Notes: a model not told the origin generated them from the sequence alone. DNA of 64,000 nt from Phymorhynchus buccinoides (GCA_017654935.2 CM065699.1:42508029-42572028); one strand, 5' to 3'; positions 1 to 12,272 are shown, counted from the stretch's first letter. Numbers and translations: made by a program.

Positions 1-236
1 GCCCGAAACCCATGCTTAAGTCCGGTGAACGTGTGACGCAATCACCTACCTCCATTATCACAGATAAGTGCTTGAAGATTGGTGCACTATGTTCATTGGT
101 TCGAGTATTCGATTGATGAGCAAGTCCACCCCCTTTAAACTATTTTAAACTTTTCGGCACTCTATTCTTCTTTAACAATATTTCAGCTCATATATTTTTC
201 TTTTTGTGTCTCCTTCTCGCTCTAAACAATCCTAAC
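1..236. other. Sequence before the first gap, nothing recognised
   Basis: AT-rich sequence ending at the assembly gap. I see no exon, tRNA or recognisable repeat terminus in it. Confidence 0.5.
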
Positions 237-736
237 NNNNNNNNNNNNNNNNNNNNNNNNNNNNNNNNNNNNNNNNNNNNNNNNNNNNNNNNNNNNNNNN
301 NNNNNNNNNNNNNNNNNNNNNNNNNNNNNNNNNNNNNNNNNNNNNNNNNNNNNNNNNNNNNNNNNNNNNNNNNNNNNNNNNNNNNNNNNNNNNNNNNNNN
401 NNNNNNNNNNNNNNNNNNNNNNNNNNNNNNNNNNNNNNNNNNNNNNNNNNNNNNNNNNNNNNNNNNNNNNNNNNNNNNNNNNNNNNNNNNNNNNNNNNNN
501 NNNNNNNNNNNNNNNNNNNNNNNNNNNNNNNNNNNNNNNNNNNNNNNNNNNNNNNNNNNNNNNNNNNNNNNNNNNNNNNNNNNNNNNNNNNNNNNNNNNN
601 NNNNNNNNNNNNNNNNNNNNNNNNNNNNNNNNNNNNNNNNNNNNNNNNNNNNNNNNNNNNNNNNNNNNNNNNNNNNNNNNNNNNNNNNNNNNNNNNNNNN
701 NNNNNNNNNNNNNNNNNNNNNNNNNNNNNNNNNNNN
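237..736. other. Assembly gap (500 N)
   Basis: Exactly 500 undetermined bases, the same length as the gap at 61001-61500. This points to a fixed scaffolding spacer, so the true distance is unknown. Confidence 0.99.
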
Positions 737-939
737 CCCATATCCTCATGAATGACGCAAATTTCAGTCTCATTTTGCCCATGAAACGAGCGTTTAATGT
801 CCTATCATTCGTCTCATTGTCAAATTTTACTGAAAATTTTCTTATTTCATGAAGATAATGGGGGTGGGCTTCTTACCCGCCCATGCGCTTTTTACCCCCG
901 TCTTTTTTTTTCCGCCTAGGTTATAGTAGTAAGTAGTAG

Positions 940-990
940 TAGTCGTATTATAGTAGTAGTAGTAGTAGTAGTAGTCTAGTAGTAGTAAGG
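940..990. repeat. (AGT)n microsatellite
   Basis: Imperfect AGT/TAG trinucleotide run. Confidence 0.85.
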
Positions 991-1374
991 CATACCCCAT
1001 CAAAACTCAAAACATATGTGCATAGCTTCTGTAGAAGGCATAAAGCTATCATTTTAAAGTACAGTGTTCGTTCATAACAGACAATATTATATATATCATA
1101 CGAACAAAAAAGGGGCATACAAAAACTTTAAAGAGCTGAAATATTGTGCAACCGTCCCACGATTTTTAAAGGCAACTCCAACAGTGATCTTTCATCTCTG
1201 TCTGATCGGATTCGGCAGCTCGTATGAAGATCAAGCCGCTAATTTTTGATACCAAATTATCTATTAGATTTTGATTTTGATTAGATTGATACTTTTTGTT
1301 ATTATATTATTTGACTATACTATGATTCTTTTTAGGTTCATTTGTTCAACACACACACACACACACAAAATCAA

Positions 1375-1990
1375 ACAAACAAACCTTCATTTAACAAGAG
1401 GCAAAGCTTCAAGGCTCACTCGGGGGGTGGGAGGTGTTTAAGTGGCAATTTGCCCACAAAAATGACCTTTGAGATTGAGGGTCGTAACATGATGGGTGTT
1501 TAATATAGAAGATTGCAACAATAATGAACTTTGAGTGGAGGTCGTAAACAGGAGGGGGGGTGTTGAAAGCACAAATAAAACTATGTGTAAAGGATACAAC
1601 CTTATAAAAAAAAAACCACCAAAAAGTTCTTTGCTGAGAATCAGAAGCATTGTCCGAGACAGACGCTTTACACTATTGAGGCTTTCACCGTTAAAGATTT
1701 CCTAACTCATGTTTGCCTATTTGAGTACTCTCTAACCCACTAATCTAAATGTTAACTGTTTACCATGTGTGTTTAAAGTATGTAATTGTTCAAATCATTA
1801 TTGTTAAAAAGCTTGCATAGAAAGACATCTAAGTGGTGGACAGTTTGATCGATGAACGCCTTTTGATACCGAGAAAAAGCCAACGTTATAGTACCACAGA
1901 CGGACAACCAAACACCGGAAACCGAAAGAAGCATGGAAAAACAGAGACTCACTTTTTTCGTGTTGTTGACACGAGTTGGCCAAAATCACT
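1375..1990 (-). repeat. Dispersed repeat, diverged copy of the 28055-28680 element
   Basis: The segment starts with AACAAGAGGCAAAGC and runs through TTGAGGCTTTCACCG. It matches the element at 28055-28680 in order and orientation. There a minus-strand tRNA-like head is clear; here it has decayed. A third fragment starts near 59975. Confidence 0.6.
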
Positions 1991-2485
1991 TACGTCGCTT
2001 CCAACTCTACCTTTTTGAGACCCAGGTGTTCGTTGATGAGTGGTAGAAGTAAAAGGTCAGGTGGGCACTGAAAGTTCATACAGATCATCAGTCCACACAG
2101 CCCTGAGAGTCGATTCGTTCTGGAGCTAAAAGTCGACTATGAATGTCCTTTCTTATTTGGCCAGGTTTAAATATCACGGTTTGAACCCCCAGTACACATA
2201 CACAACACTCACGGGCACGCGCGCGGGAGCCCATACCCCACCCACCACCACTACCCCACTCACCCTCTTGTGCGTGTGTGTGGGTTGGTTTTTTGCCTAT
2301 CCCTTAAAGAGGCACTCTGACGTATGCTGACCAAAGTCAGTCACATCGTCAAGCTTTTCACTTACAACTTCAAATCAAAGACGCAAGAAATGCTGAAATA
2401 CGCAGTGGAGGCCACTAGAAATGCGGTTGCTAAGTATCTAATTTCTGTGTGTGTGCACTGAAACGCTGACTTACACCGTGACGGA

Positions 2486-2742
2486 TTAACCCTTTTCGCC
2501 GCCAGCCATTTTTCACAACAAAAACATTTACCATTAAGCTTAACTGGGTAAATTAAAAACAAAATCTGCAATATTGGGAATTCCTCTGTGATATGTATAG
2601 CCTAGCATTATGCCTATCCTTACCTCCCAATATTAAGAAAAAAAGGGTCTTCGGATAACAGGCCCAAATTTGATGCCTTTTAGTGACATAAGTGTTAAAC
2701 CGCTGTGGTGCTATAATGCTACTTTGGCGGTGAAAGGGTTAA
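2486..2742. mobile_element. TTAA-flanked MITE, family T1
   Basis: The left end is TTAACCCTTTTCGCCGCCA and the right end TGGCGGTGAAAGGGTTAA, giving terminal inverted repeats of about 18 bp that begin with TTAA. Related copies occur at 12947, 20969, 24499, 34076, 53164 and 61868. TTAA targets are typical of piggyBac and Kolobok elements; no transposase is visible in this family. Confidence 0.75.
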
Positions 2743-3157
2743 TTAATTAATTGCCACATTTTAATGTTTTCGGCTGATTAATTGCGGTTCCAGTTGTGTT
2801 AAATGTTTTGTAAAAATCAGATCCTAGATTTAAATTACTAAAAATAAAAAAGCAACTAAAACAAAACATTCCCTGTAAGACACTCACCCCGTTTCAATAA
2901 ATTAAAAAAGGGGAAAAGAAAACGCAAGGAACATTCAAACCAGACAGGTTTGATGCAGTGCATTGATCGACCAGGAACTTTTCAAAACCTTAACATTCCA
3001 AGAAAAGCATTGACAACTAAGCATAGGCCTTATTGAATATTCTTGTGTGTTTGCACGCACGCACACCGCGCGTGTGTGCATTTGGTAGTACACCACGCAC
3101 GCATGCTTGCCTCATAATGTACAAGGGCTTGCCCATTTTCTGGTGGGCGGGTTTGAA

Positions 3158-3690
3158 TGACCTGTTTACTCTACTCTTTTCGAGTAGTAGTCCTACTCAT
3201 TTGGACCTCTACAACAACAACAACAACTACATTATTTATACGGCGCTGATCTTGCTATAAATCAAATCAAAGCGCACCACCACACGTTTAGAATTCATAG
3301 CGCATTCAAACAAAACGCCATACAAAGCGAACACCACACACGGATAACATAAATGGAAATATAGCAGAAACAGACCTAATGGCGAAAGGAGAAGATACAG
3401 AAGAGGGAAGCTTTAATGACGGGGGACGGTGGGTTTTGAGTTAGCTTTGAAAGCTAGAGGGTCCGGTCGCGGCTGAACGGAGTGGAGATAGGAAGTTTGT
3501 TTCAAGGAGGGGTCGGCCGTGAGCAAGCAAAAGAGCGCGACCAACCTCTAATACTACTCAAAATTGAAATATGCATGATTACTCATTTCAGTTAACATTG
3601 TTTGTGGTTTAATGAATAAAACTATACATTTGAGCGAAAACTACTCATTCAGCTATCCAGACTACTCAGACTGTGTGTTTTAAAAGGTCT
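3158..3690. mobile_element. Interrupted MITE-like element with ACCTGTTTACTCTAC end
   Basis: The left part (ACCTGTTTACTCTACTC, then CGAGTAGTAG) and the right part (ATTACTCATTTCAGTTAACA through AAAAGGTCTG) match the two halves of the compact element at 12365-12575. About 300 bp of unrelated sequence lies between them, so a later insertion has split the copy. Confidence 0.55.
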
Positions 3691-3929
3691 GCTATACACC
3701 TGCGAAGGCGAACGAATTATTTTGATTTCTGTGCCTGTGCTTATAGTTCCAGCCCGCTGCAGGAAGATCCAGGGATTAGAATTAAAGCAGTGTCTATCCT
3801 ATGGACTTTGCTCCTGCAGCCATCGTATGATTGATGCTGCTGACGAAGTGTGTGTCTGATGACGCCACAAGCTGTGGGATATAGGCTAATCATATTATCT
3901 AGTTGGGCCTACATAATTATGGTAGCGTG

Positions 3930-3990
3930 GCAGTGTGTGTGTGTGTGCGCTCCGCGTGTGTGTGTTTGCGCGCTCGAGAGAGAGAGCAGG
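3930..3990. repeat. GT/GC-rich microsatellite
   Basis: A compound (GT)n and (GA)n run. Confidence 0.7.
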
Positions 3991-4399
3991 GACGGGGATT
4001 TTGGTAAGGGTGGGGGGAATGGATTTAGCCGTACACCGGGGTTTGACGCAGCTGAGACTTCTCCTGAAGTCAAGCTGCGCAATCTTGCTTTAATCTTTGC
4101 GACTGACCGAGATTAACTGGCTGGAATATCGATCCACAATTTAAGAAAGTGTTTACAACAAAGTTGAAACGTGAGAAAGTACCGACCACAGTGCAAACCT
4201 CCTCCTGGGAGGCAACTACGCCTTGACTTGCTTGTGACACAGGTGATGATGAGATTTAGCGTTCCAATCGGTCAGAGACCCTTATGACACAGATAAGTCG
4301 TATTTATAGAGTTCTTCCCCTTGCCATAATTACAGGATTGGTTGTTTTGTTTTTTTTGGGTCCCATGGGTGGGCACAAGAGGTGGGTTTTTTTTATTTT

Positions 4400-4650
4400 T
4401 AGTCCCCGAGCCGAAGGTTCGGGGAGCTATTGTTTTTGTCTGGTCCGTCCGTCCGGCGTCCATCCTGTGTACCTCCGTCCGTCCGGCTATTCGTCCGTTT
4501 TTCCTCAAAAACTATTCAGTGTATCATCATCAAATTTGGCCCCCCCCCCCAGCATACTAGTTTGCCAAGATGCAAGCTATCCACTGATGTATTTAGTTTT
4601 ACATATTAAGGTCAAGGTCGCGCCAGTTACGGGGTTCAAACCCCAAAAAA
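4400..4650 (+). repeat. Dispersed repeat with CCGTCCGTCC motif
   Basis: The segment opens with AGTCCCCGAGCCGAAGGTTC, continues through CCGTCCGTCC runs and ends near AGGTCAAGGTCGCG. The style is that of a high-copy invertebrate interspersed repeat. I see no second copy in the window, so this rests on appearance. Confidence 0.35.
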
Positions 4651-5204
4651 ACACATAATCGTTATTAATATCTCGCGATAGTTTTGCATGTATTTCAATG
4701 CAGTTTTTTTTTCACAACATTTCTTGATGAATGGTCTATAACACAGTTGTCATGAATTTTTCTGTGCGCTCGCTCGGGTGCGCATGATCGCGCGCAGCTC
4801 AAATCACGGGTCCGAACCCCCAAGGCTATATATAAAAAAACTATTCAGTTACGTGCTGTTCTGATGCGTTTTTATGTAGTTACGTGCTGTTTTGGTGCGT
4901 TTTTATGTATGTGTACAGCCGACACATTCCGATTTCGGAGTATCTCGGCGATGCTGCGAGGGGACTTTGCAGCCGCTTGGCGTTGCACTTTCATTTTCAT
5001 CGATTTAGGTTTTGTGGAGATTCAAATGTTTAAAAAAACCCACAAAAAACCCAACCCAACAACAATGCATCCTAAGCAAGACACCCTCCCCGGTTCCGTG
5101 GCAAAATAATCAGTGTTGATTGTGGCCACGCATGTGACAGTCGAGACGTAATTAATCAACCCCTAATTTTTTATATATTTTTGTTTTAGCGTAGAGTTTC
5201 AGAC

Positions 5205-5560
5205 GTGTAAAGTGTTGTTGGCATACCCTGGCTAAAAAGACTCCAGGGATCATCCCAACAGCGGAAGCACTTGAACACTATGGTACAAGTCATCATCAGC
5301 TACGGATGAGAACATTACGTGTGTGACCGTTTTTGATTACCCCGCCACGTGAGCAGCCACACACTCCGTCTTCGGGGGATTTTGAAGGGAGGCTGACGAT
5401 GTTATGCTAGAAGCTTGTCATGGCTAAAGATGCTAGGAGCTTGTCATGGATAAAGACAATCTCCGCATAACTATGCATAGCATAACAACATTTTGATGTA
5501 GCTTTGGTGTTCTAGTCTATGTCAATTGGTCCGACACCGTCAGCCTTAAGCCAAGGCGAG
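5205..5560 (+). repeat. Dispersed repeat D1
   Basis: It starts TGTTGTTGGCATACCCTGGC and includes ACTCCAGGGATCATCCCAAC and GAACACTATGGTACAA. Copies lie at 9660-9830 (reverse) and 29475-29745, with a short piece near 58145. Confidence 0.7.
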
Positions 5561-5844
5561 CGTTTAACGTGATTATCATTCCTTAGCTGTTTGCATTCTT
5601 TTTCTTTCTTGCTCAACGTCATGTTTTTGTTTTCTTCTTTCCCTTCTTTCAGGGAAAGTTTGTTGAGCAATAGTTGTCATTAACAACTCAAGCTAGTAAA
5701 TGTGTGTGTGTGTGTTGTGCGTGCATGCCTATTATATGTTTGAACGTGTTACACTTGTTGCCATTTTTAAGGAAGTTTTTGAAAAGATCAAAAATTGAAA
5801 ATTTGTGTATTCAAAGGGTGCTGGTGAGTCCTTGAACAAAACAT

Positions 5845-6415
5845 CTCTGAAAAAACCGCAGTAAAAGGGCCATCAAGGCCCCAATACTGAAGAGGGACAA
5901 CACTGGAATGAGTTCCCAACATGACCAAAAAGGCTTAATATTCTTCTTCTCTCAGCAATAATGTTCGCAATCTCAGCATCACTTATTGAAATGCTATGGG
6001 TCTGCGTGAATGATGTGTGTGCGGATGTGGAGCGCGTGTGTGTGTATGTGTGTGCGTGCGCGCGCGTGCGTGCGTGCGTGCGCGTACGTGTGTGTGTGTG
6101 GACCCGTTTGTGTGTTATGTGTAGATGCATGTTTTTATGTCTATGAATATGTCACAGCGTGAGGGTGAGGGTGGGTATGCGAGCGCGTCTGAGTATGTTT
6201 GATATGTCTGTAATTTTGTAGAACGCGCGCTGTATAAATATTCTTTATTATTATTATTATTAATATTGTGATAAATCACTTTGAAATGCTATTTAACAGA
6301 AAAGATAACGCTGAATAAGAAAGCAAAACCTCTGACAAGAGAAGACAATCCTCTGTCAGAAATTCTTAATCCTCTGAAATTTGCAGATCCTCTGACAATT
6401 CTGATGCCTGTATTA
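5845..6415 (+). repeat. Repeat shared with LARS2 introns, split by a microsatellite insert
   Basis: 5845-5940 and 6270-6415 together match 24385-24850 and 27325-27550, recognisable by AAAAGGGCCATCAAGGCCCC and the repeated CCTCTGACA motif. The intervening 5945-6270 is a (GT)n/(TTA)n insert. The match to intronic sequence of a gene that ends 5.5 kb away suggests a transposable element. Confidence 0.6.
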
Positions 6416-6764
6416 GACTGTGTGTGTGTGTATGCGCGTGTGTGTGCATGTGTGTGTGAGTGTGTGTGTGTGCATGTGTGTGCAGAAGCGTGTGTTTGTA
6501 AAACATGTACATGCGTCCATTTACGCGCATTCACACACCTCTGATAACGTAACTACTTTCGCAGATAAAACAATGATACACTCATGACACAACTAGAATA
6601 ATATTATATACAGTAAATTTTATTTGCTACGCAGCAATCACAATCAACACGACATTTCATACAAATAAACTCGCTGATCTTAAGCATAAAAAAAAGCCAT
6701 GTGTTGTATATTTTAGAATACACACAGTCAGAATTGATGTACAGACATAATAATCTTCTTCTTC

Positions 6765-6890
6765 TTCTTCTTCTGCGTTCCCAGGCCATATGGCCATAAT
6801 GGGTAAGGAACGTATGTGTCCGTTTTTCAGTTTTCACTGGTCTCCCTGCTGCGTACAGCCGACACATTCCGATTTTGGAGAAGACATAAT
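6765..6890 (+). repeat. Dispersed repeat also present at 57040-57150
   Basis: Shared landmarks are CTGCGTTCCC, TCCGTTTTTC, CACTGGTCTCC and CGACACATTCCGAT. A short piece also occurs near 4915. Confidence 0.55.
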
Positions 6891-7200
6891 AATATTACCC
6901 CTAATAATAATAGTGAAGCATTTACATAGTGCATTCCTCCACCAAATGTGGAGCTCTATGCGCTTAACAATCAACAACACAAAAATTAAAAGCAAGAAAT
7001 TCAACAAGGACGAGGTGTGTGTGTGAGAATAGAGTCCAGAAGTAATGTGGCATACACATATCAACACACACACACACAACAAAACGCACAGACCCAATCC
7101 ATTTGTAAGATTATTTCAATAAAATATGATCATTATTCCTTTTTAAATAGCGGCACATACACAGACAAACTAAGCAAAAAAAAACCCAACATATTCCTGT

Positions 7201-7580
7201 TTAACTCTTCTAGCACTGTGGGCGAATGTATTCACCCAGTACATCACACTTCACTCCCACCAAATGCAAAGACATTCACTGCCAAGCACCCTGCCATGTG
7301 TTTGTCTATTTTCAGAGCTTGCTATGTCAGTGGGGGTTTTCCCGTTAAAGCAACGCATGCACACCGGAAAAAAAAAGTAACTCCCCTCTCTTGTTGGTTG
7401 AGATGCAACGGACAACCAAGAACGCCCTCCCAAAATACATGGTGCAGACCTGTTTACCCCAAATTTTCACTGTCAGTACACCCAAGCTCTGAAAACAGTA
7501 ATTTCAGGCATCTGTCCGTAATTTTGCTGTCCGAGAAATCCTTTCACCAGAATTTTTCGCTGCCGTCAAACCTTTTGTTG

Positions 7581-7619
<39 letters not shown>

Positions 7620-7959
7620 ATGCATGCTGCAACTTCCCATCCAAACCCAACTTCGACAACTGCCAAAACTTTGCACTTCATACCTAGAAAAATGGCGGCA
7701 TGGAGAAATAAACCGGAAGTCTTCATTCAAGGGACATCACTCAAAGTGATACCTTTGATAGCAGACGACACAGTAGCGAGTACGGCTCAAACGCCATGCC
7801 TTCTTTTGATTTCTTCTTCTTCTTTTTTTTCCGCACTCGTTCAGCGGAAATGCGGATTTTTTTGTTGCTGACCGTAATAGCGTAATCGGAGGTCTCAAAA
7901 CGTAATAATTACGGACAAATCCGTAGGGAAAACAGGTCTGATGGTGCTAGAAGGGTTAA
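7201..7959. mobile_element. TTAA-flanked element, TTAACTCTTCTAGCAC ends, with nested insert
   Basis: The left end TTAACTCTTCTAGCAC and right end GGTGCTAGAAGGGTTAA are inverted copies bounded by TTAA. The interior matches 12172-12932 in inverted orientation. A second element with CAGACCTG ends (7445-7940) is nested inside it. Confidence 0.7.
7445..7940. mobile_element. Non-autonomous element with CAGACCTG termini
   Basis: The ends are CAGACCTGTTTACCCC and the inverted GGGAAAACAGGTCTG. The six bases outside each end are ATGGTG on both sides, which looks like a 6-bp target duplication. It contains a (GT)n run at 7583-7617. The termini match those at 19883, 28759, 12365 and 55550. Confidence 0.7.
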
Positions 7960-8164
7960 TTAAATACAGGCTCGTTCACAGACAAACTAGCAAAATCAAA
8001 ACAACAACAGGATAAGATGGCAACGCCATGTAAACGTAGTCCCAGTTACCAGCAACACCCACACACATCATACTCCCCATCAGAACCACACACAAAAATA
8101 AAAGTTGGAAAATGCCACTTGATGTACATTTATAATTTTGGTAAATTTAGAATGATCTCCCTTG

Positions 8165-8206
8165 AATTTCATCAAATTTGACTGATGAAATTCAGGGGGA
8201 GTTAAT
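8165..8206. repeat. Small hairpin
   Basis: GAATTTCATCA and TGATGAAATTC form the arms around a short loop. No function can be assigned. Confidence 0.5.
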
Positions 8207-8779
8207 TTTGGACTCTATGGTCATTGTGTATTTTTGTGTTTAATAATTTCCTATATTGGTATAACATTGTTTAGAAATAAGATATTTTGTAACAAAGAAT
8301 ACTTACACACACTCCACCTATTATCTTTTAAAATAATCAGTGGTTTTTTTAATATTCAAAATGTACTCACTGGGATTACGTTGATATGGCTTGTCGTTCT
8401 GTGAATCTGACATGATGGGCAGCATCTCTACAAGCTCTAAGGAATCATTGTACCAAGTTTCATTATGACCGGTCTAGTGGTTTAGGTGCTATGGACTGGA
8501 ACACATTTTGGTCACACACAGACGCACATGCACACATACATACAGACAGCAGAGAAACACACAGCCCTCGTCCCCATCGTAATGTGGTCCCGTTCTTATA
8601 GAACAGGGACTACCAAAAAACCCAAACATTTTGAAGAATGTCACCGATTTCTTTGCAACCCCAAGCCCCTAAATGTCTGAATCAATCAATCAATCAACAT
8701 TTATTGTCTTTAAAACATAAAGAAATTCTTTGTCTGTCATGCACATAAAACACAAATAAACGTAGAAATAATAAGACAT

Positions 8780-8858
8780 AACACACACACACACTCTCTC
8801 TGTGTGTCTAATATCACGAGAAGTGGATAGACATTCAATGAAAGACACACACACACAC

Positions 8859-8928
<70 letters not shown>
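8780..8928. repeat. (AC)n/(TC)n compound microsatellite
   Basis: AC and TC dinucleotide tracts; the longest AC run is at about 8881-8927. Confidence 0.9.
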
Positions 8929-8930
<2 letters not shown>

Positions 8931-9213
8931 CTTAAACCAACAGTTTGCATAAAGTAAAATAGGACAATATGCATAAAACAAAATTAAAATGAATGCCAAT
9001 GACTCAGCAAAATGTACACGCATTGATCGAAATGACGAGCACGGAACTTCACCCTATGCCTGAAACTTGTAGACGACACTCTGCCTTTGTTTCTCTAGAA
9101 CGCGGGCAAAGATCAATGTAGCGTAAACTGTGCAGGGTGGCAGCAACGTCTTGCAATTAGCCAGTGCCAGTGCTTTGTGAGGAGTCTTTACCATAATTTT
9201 CATAGATATATAT

Positions 9214-9215
<2 letters not shown>

Positions 9216-9256
<41 letters not shown>

Positions 9257-9321
9257 GTGTTGTGTGTGTGCTAAAATACATGCATGCTGAAGATACTACA
9301 ATTGAACAATCCATTTAGTGC

Positions 9322-9363
<42 letters not shown>

Positions 9364-9535
9364 GACTGGCATGTATGCATTCTCTCTCACACATGCTCAC
9401 ACACACACATGGTGACATGCATGCATTCACATTTAAACACGAACATGCGCACACACACACACACAAGCACGCACACACACACACACAAGCACACACACAC
9501 ACACACACACAAGCACACACACACACACAAATAGG
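9216..9535. repeat. Microsatellite cluster (GA, TC, AC)
   Basis: (GA)n at 9218-9253, (TC)n then (AC)n at 9322-9363, and interrupted (AC)n at 9390-9530. The long open frames here are translations of these simple repeats. Confidence 0.9.
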
Positions 9536-9659
9536 TACCCACATACAGACACAGACGAGACCGGCATGGATGCATTCACACAAATAAACAACCAAAACAA
9601 CAAAAACAAACCCACACATGCATGTACATCAAAGTGCTAGAATATGTTGAAAACAAAAG

Positions 9660-9830
9660 AGACTATCCCCCGGAAGTCGGAGTGTGGCGGCCCACGTGGC
9701 AGGGTAATAAAAAAACCACACGGTCGCACACATCATGTTCTCATCCGCAGCTGATGCACTTGTACCATAGCGTTCAAGTGCTTCTGCTGTTGGGATGATC
9801 CCTGGAGTACGAAAACAACAACACTATGCA
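9660..9830 (-). repeat. Dispersed repeat D1, reverse copy
   Basis: Reverse-complement match to 5205-5400, including the inverted forms of GAACACTATGGTACAA and ATCATCCCAACAG. Confidence 0.7.
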
Positions 9831-9944
9831 GTACATGTATGACAGTTTTCCTGTCAATTATGAGCGCAGATGCGTCATGCTGCCGTTACGCGCCTAACTA
9901 AGAAATAGTTAGGCCCAGCAAGTCCGACTTCGGCTGGAGGAAAT

Positions 9945-10130
9945 GTTTAGGCAGGAGAATGGACCTGGTAAAGGCAGAAAGATAGTTAGATGACAGTAAG
10001 CAAAGGGAAAAGGCAGAGTCAAAGAGAGTGACAGATTAGAGGAAGTTACAAGCACAGAACTTCCAGAAGGAGGGGGAACTATCTATACAAAAGCCCCCCC
10101 CGGTATCCCCACGGGGGGGCAACAACAACA
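9945..10130. repeat. Dispersed repeat with GGTATCCCCAC end
   Basis: Shared with 10785-10950 and, more weakly, 57235-57330: GCAGGAGAATGGACC, AGGCAGAGTCAAAGAGAGT and CACAGAACTTCCAGAAG, ending in a C-rich run and GGTATCCCCAC. Confidence 0.6.
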
Positions 10131-10784
10131 ACGAAAGAAGACAGTTTTGACGTTTCACACTGCACACATTACCATCAAGCTCTTATGCATATATGATAGC
10201 TGTACAGTTTCCTTGCAGCCCATCACTCTAACGGCTTTTGTCATTGGTTGACACTGACCTTACAGTAAAGTGAGAGTCGCACAATAAGTGATCTTGTGGA
10301 ATCCCAGGAAATGAACAGTTAGTTAGTTAGTCTGTTATAGTCCCGTCAACAGCTATGGTTATCTCAGGACTGTCACCGCGCAAAGTTCGACCACGAATAG
10401 CAAAACACAAATCCATGAATCTTAACAACGTACAAAACATGAAAACATAAAAAAATATAGTACAATTCATAACATGACACTTCCCTCATTGCACCCTATA
10501 GCACATAATTCCACACAGTGCTGGAAACGTAAGCCATTCCGCTCTATTTATCGAGTTCAGGTTAAAAAAAACAGTAAAAAAGGATAACAAATATATATTA
10601 GTAAGCTAAGATACATAAAAAAGGCTATACATGTATAGGCAAATATGCACTGCAGAATGGACAACAGGTGCCCACTCAAGTGCGTAAGATATCACGTCTG
10701 GAAGCCAGTGTACAATAAAAAAACCACCTGGCATGTCATAAATTGTAAAAAAGAAAAACGTGGAAAGGTTTCATAGAAAAAATG

Positions 10785-10950
10785 CAGGAGAATGGACCAA
10801 TAAGGCAGAAAGAAGTAGACGCCAGAAAGCAAAAAGAAGAGAAAAGGCAGAGTCAAAGAGAGTAATAGAGTAGGGGTAGTTACTAGCATAGAACTTCTAG
10901 AAGATGGGGGAACTATTTCTGCTGAAAGACCCCCCGGTATCCCCACAGCA
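10785..10950. repeat. Second copy of the GGTATCCCCAC repeat
   Basis: Matches 9945-10130 over its length. It lies just 5' of the retrotransposon remnant at 11067 and may be part of its upstream sequence. Confidence 0.55.
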
Positions 10951-11066
10951 GGGCCCTATCCATGTAAGCCAGCCAAAGCCGTTGCCCGCCTCCTATGACG
11001 AGGACGTGCGGTTGGACTTTAGGAGGCTGCTGGGCTCCTCTCCGTAAGCCCCCCCCACCATGATAG

Positions 11067-11640
11067 GTGGAAACCCGCCGGGGGGGGGGGGAAGAAATGA
11101 ACAGGCGGACATCCTTGCGGAAGAGGAATCCAGAGGAGAGCAAATCAACAACTGTGCCAGCTTCCGAGCAAAAGAAGACAATAATTAAGGCTTTAACGAG
11201 GCCACCGGTGCAGAGGGATGACTACCATCTATTGTCTCGGGAGCAGCAAGTAGTTCTGGTGCGACTGCGCACCGGCCACAACAGACTCAACAACCACATG
11301 CATCGGAAGACGAAGCTGGCACCATCAGCAGTCTGTCCCTGTGGTCTGGAAGACCAGACAACACAACATGTCCTGCAGAGATGTCCCCTTCACAAGGAGG
11401 CAAGAGATGAAGCTGGCACCATCACCAGTCTGTCCATGTGGTCTGGAAGACCAGACAACAGAACATGTCCTGCAGAGATGTCCCCTTCACAAGGAGGCAA
11501 GAGGTGAACTGTGGCCCATCAGCACACCGCTGTCTACCAGGCTCTATGGGTCCAAGGAAAAGCTGGAGAAAGCGGCTCTATTTGTCAGCAGAGCTTCTTT
11601 GGTTGTGTAGCAGGCGTACACCAGAAGAAGAAAAAGAAGA
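11067..11640 (+). pseudogene. Non-LTR retrotransposon remnant (RNase H end and CCHC-like knuckle)
   Basis: The plus strand encodes DYHLLSREQQVVLVRLRTGH followed by a cysteine/histidine cluster of the form CPCG-x6-TxxHVLQRCP, then a tail with a YGSKE-like element and a stop at 11610. This resembles the RNase H C-terminus and downstream zinc knuckle of jockey-type LINE polyproteins (family assignment from motif memory). The reverse transcriptase and endonuclease domains are absent, so it is truncated at the 5' side. A 97-bp direct duplication (11312 and 11409) repeats the zinc-knuckle segment and shifts frame. Host function is unlikely. Confidence 0.75.
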
Positions 11641-11911
11641 ATTTTGCACAGAAGGGAATTCAAGACTACTACTACACAGATGCCTTTGATTTCATGTTCC
11701 TCAGATATTTCCATGAGATTGAGCTAAGAACAATGAATAAGGATCCTGAAATTCGCACCTCTTTCTCACAGGAGTGGCCTCCAATTGCAACTCTCACATT
11801 CAAATCATTGTCAGCCTGTGAACGACACCCTTCCGCCCCCCGCCCCCCACCCGAATTGCCCCCCTTCCCCTATCACACTCTCTTCAACAACTTGATCCAC
11901 TACCCCTGCAC
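11641..11911 (-). other. LARS2: Probable LARS2 3' UTR / downstream flank
   Basis: Directly 3' of the LARS2 stop codon on the minus strand. I see no clear polyadenylation signal in it, so the transcript end is not placed. Confidence 0.35.
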
Positions 11912-12124
11912 TTAAGACACAGCGGCGGCTCTCTTCCTGGGAATGATGTTGATGACGGCCTGGTAGCCCGGCTGCAAGGAGAAGAGGACGGACTCAAACT
12001 CTCTACCCTGCAGGTACTGCTGGTAGTTGGGCTGCGAGCGCACCAGGTCGTGGGCCCGCTCACCCGTCAGAGAGTTCAACACGTCCGGCGTCACGCTCAC
12101 GCTGCCGTTGTCTTGATGGTTGAT
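11912..12124 (-). CDS. LARS2: LARS2 terminal exon (C-terminal domain, stop)
   Basis: Minus-strand exon of 213 nt (70 residues plus TAA), phase 0, entered through a TTTCACACAG acceptor. It starts INHQDNGSVSV and ends RKRAAAVS. It corresponds to the end of LARS2, where the C-terminal domain contacts the tRNA elbow. The aligned spacing (INN... LQGR... INF in the human protein against INH... LQGR... INI here) supports the call. The retrotransposon remnant lies only about 270 bp beyond the stop. Confidence 0.9.
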   Translation of the reverse strand: MNHQDNGSVSVTPDVLNSLTGERAHDLVRSQPNYQQYLQGREFESVLFSLQPGYQAVINIIPRKRAAAVS

Positions 12125-12245
12125 CTGTGTGAAAAAACAGCCAAACATAGAGAGGAAGGCAGCTGGTTGGATTAACTCTTCTAGCACCATGTGTTTTTTA
12201 ACGTTCTTCGTTGTCCGTTGTATCTCAACCGACAACTATTTTTTT

Positions 12246-12272
12246 TATAATAATAATAATAATAATAATAAT
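12246..12272. repeat. (AAT)n microsatellite
   Basis: Nine ATA/AAT repeats directly before a GCGCTTACAA-type dispersed tail. Confidence 0.85.

Larger units (their letters stand above)
737..10900. other. Intergenic region downstream of LARS2, no host gene recognised
   Basis: No reading frame here looks like a conserved protein on either strand. Open stretches are low-complexity (GT/AC, GA/TC, AGT) or lie inside dispersed repeats listed separately. Weakly conserved or non-coding exons could be missed by eye. Confidence 0.6.

Noticed and set aside
204..782. Open frames across the first gap
   Set aside because: They consist almost entirely of undetermined bases.
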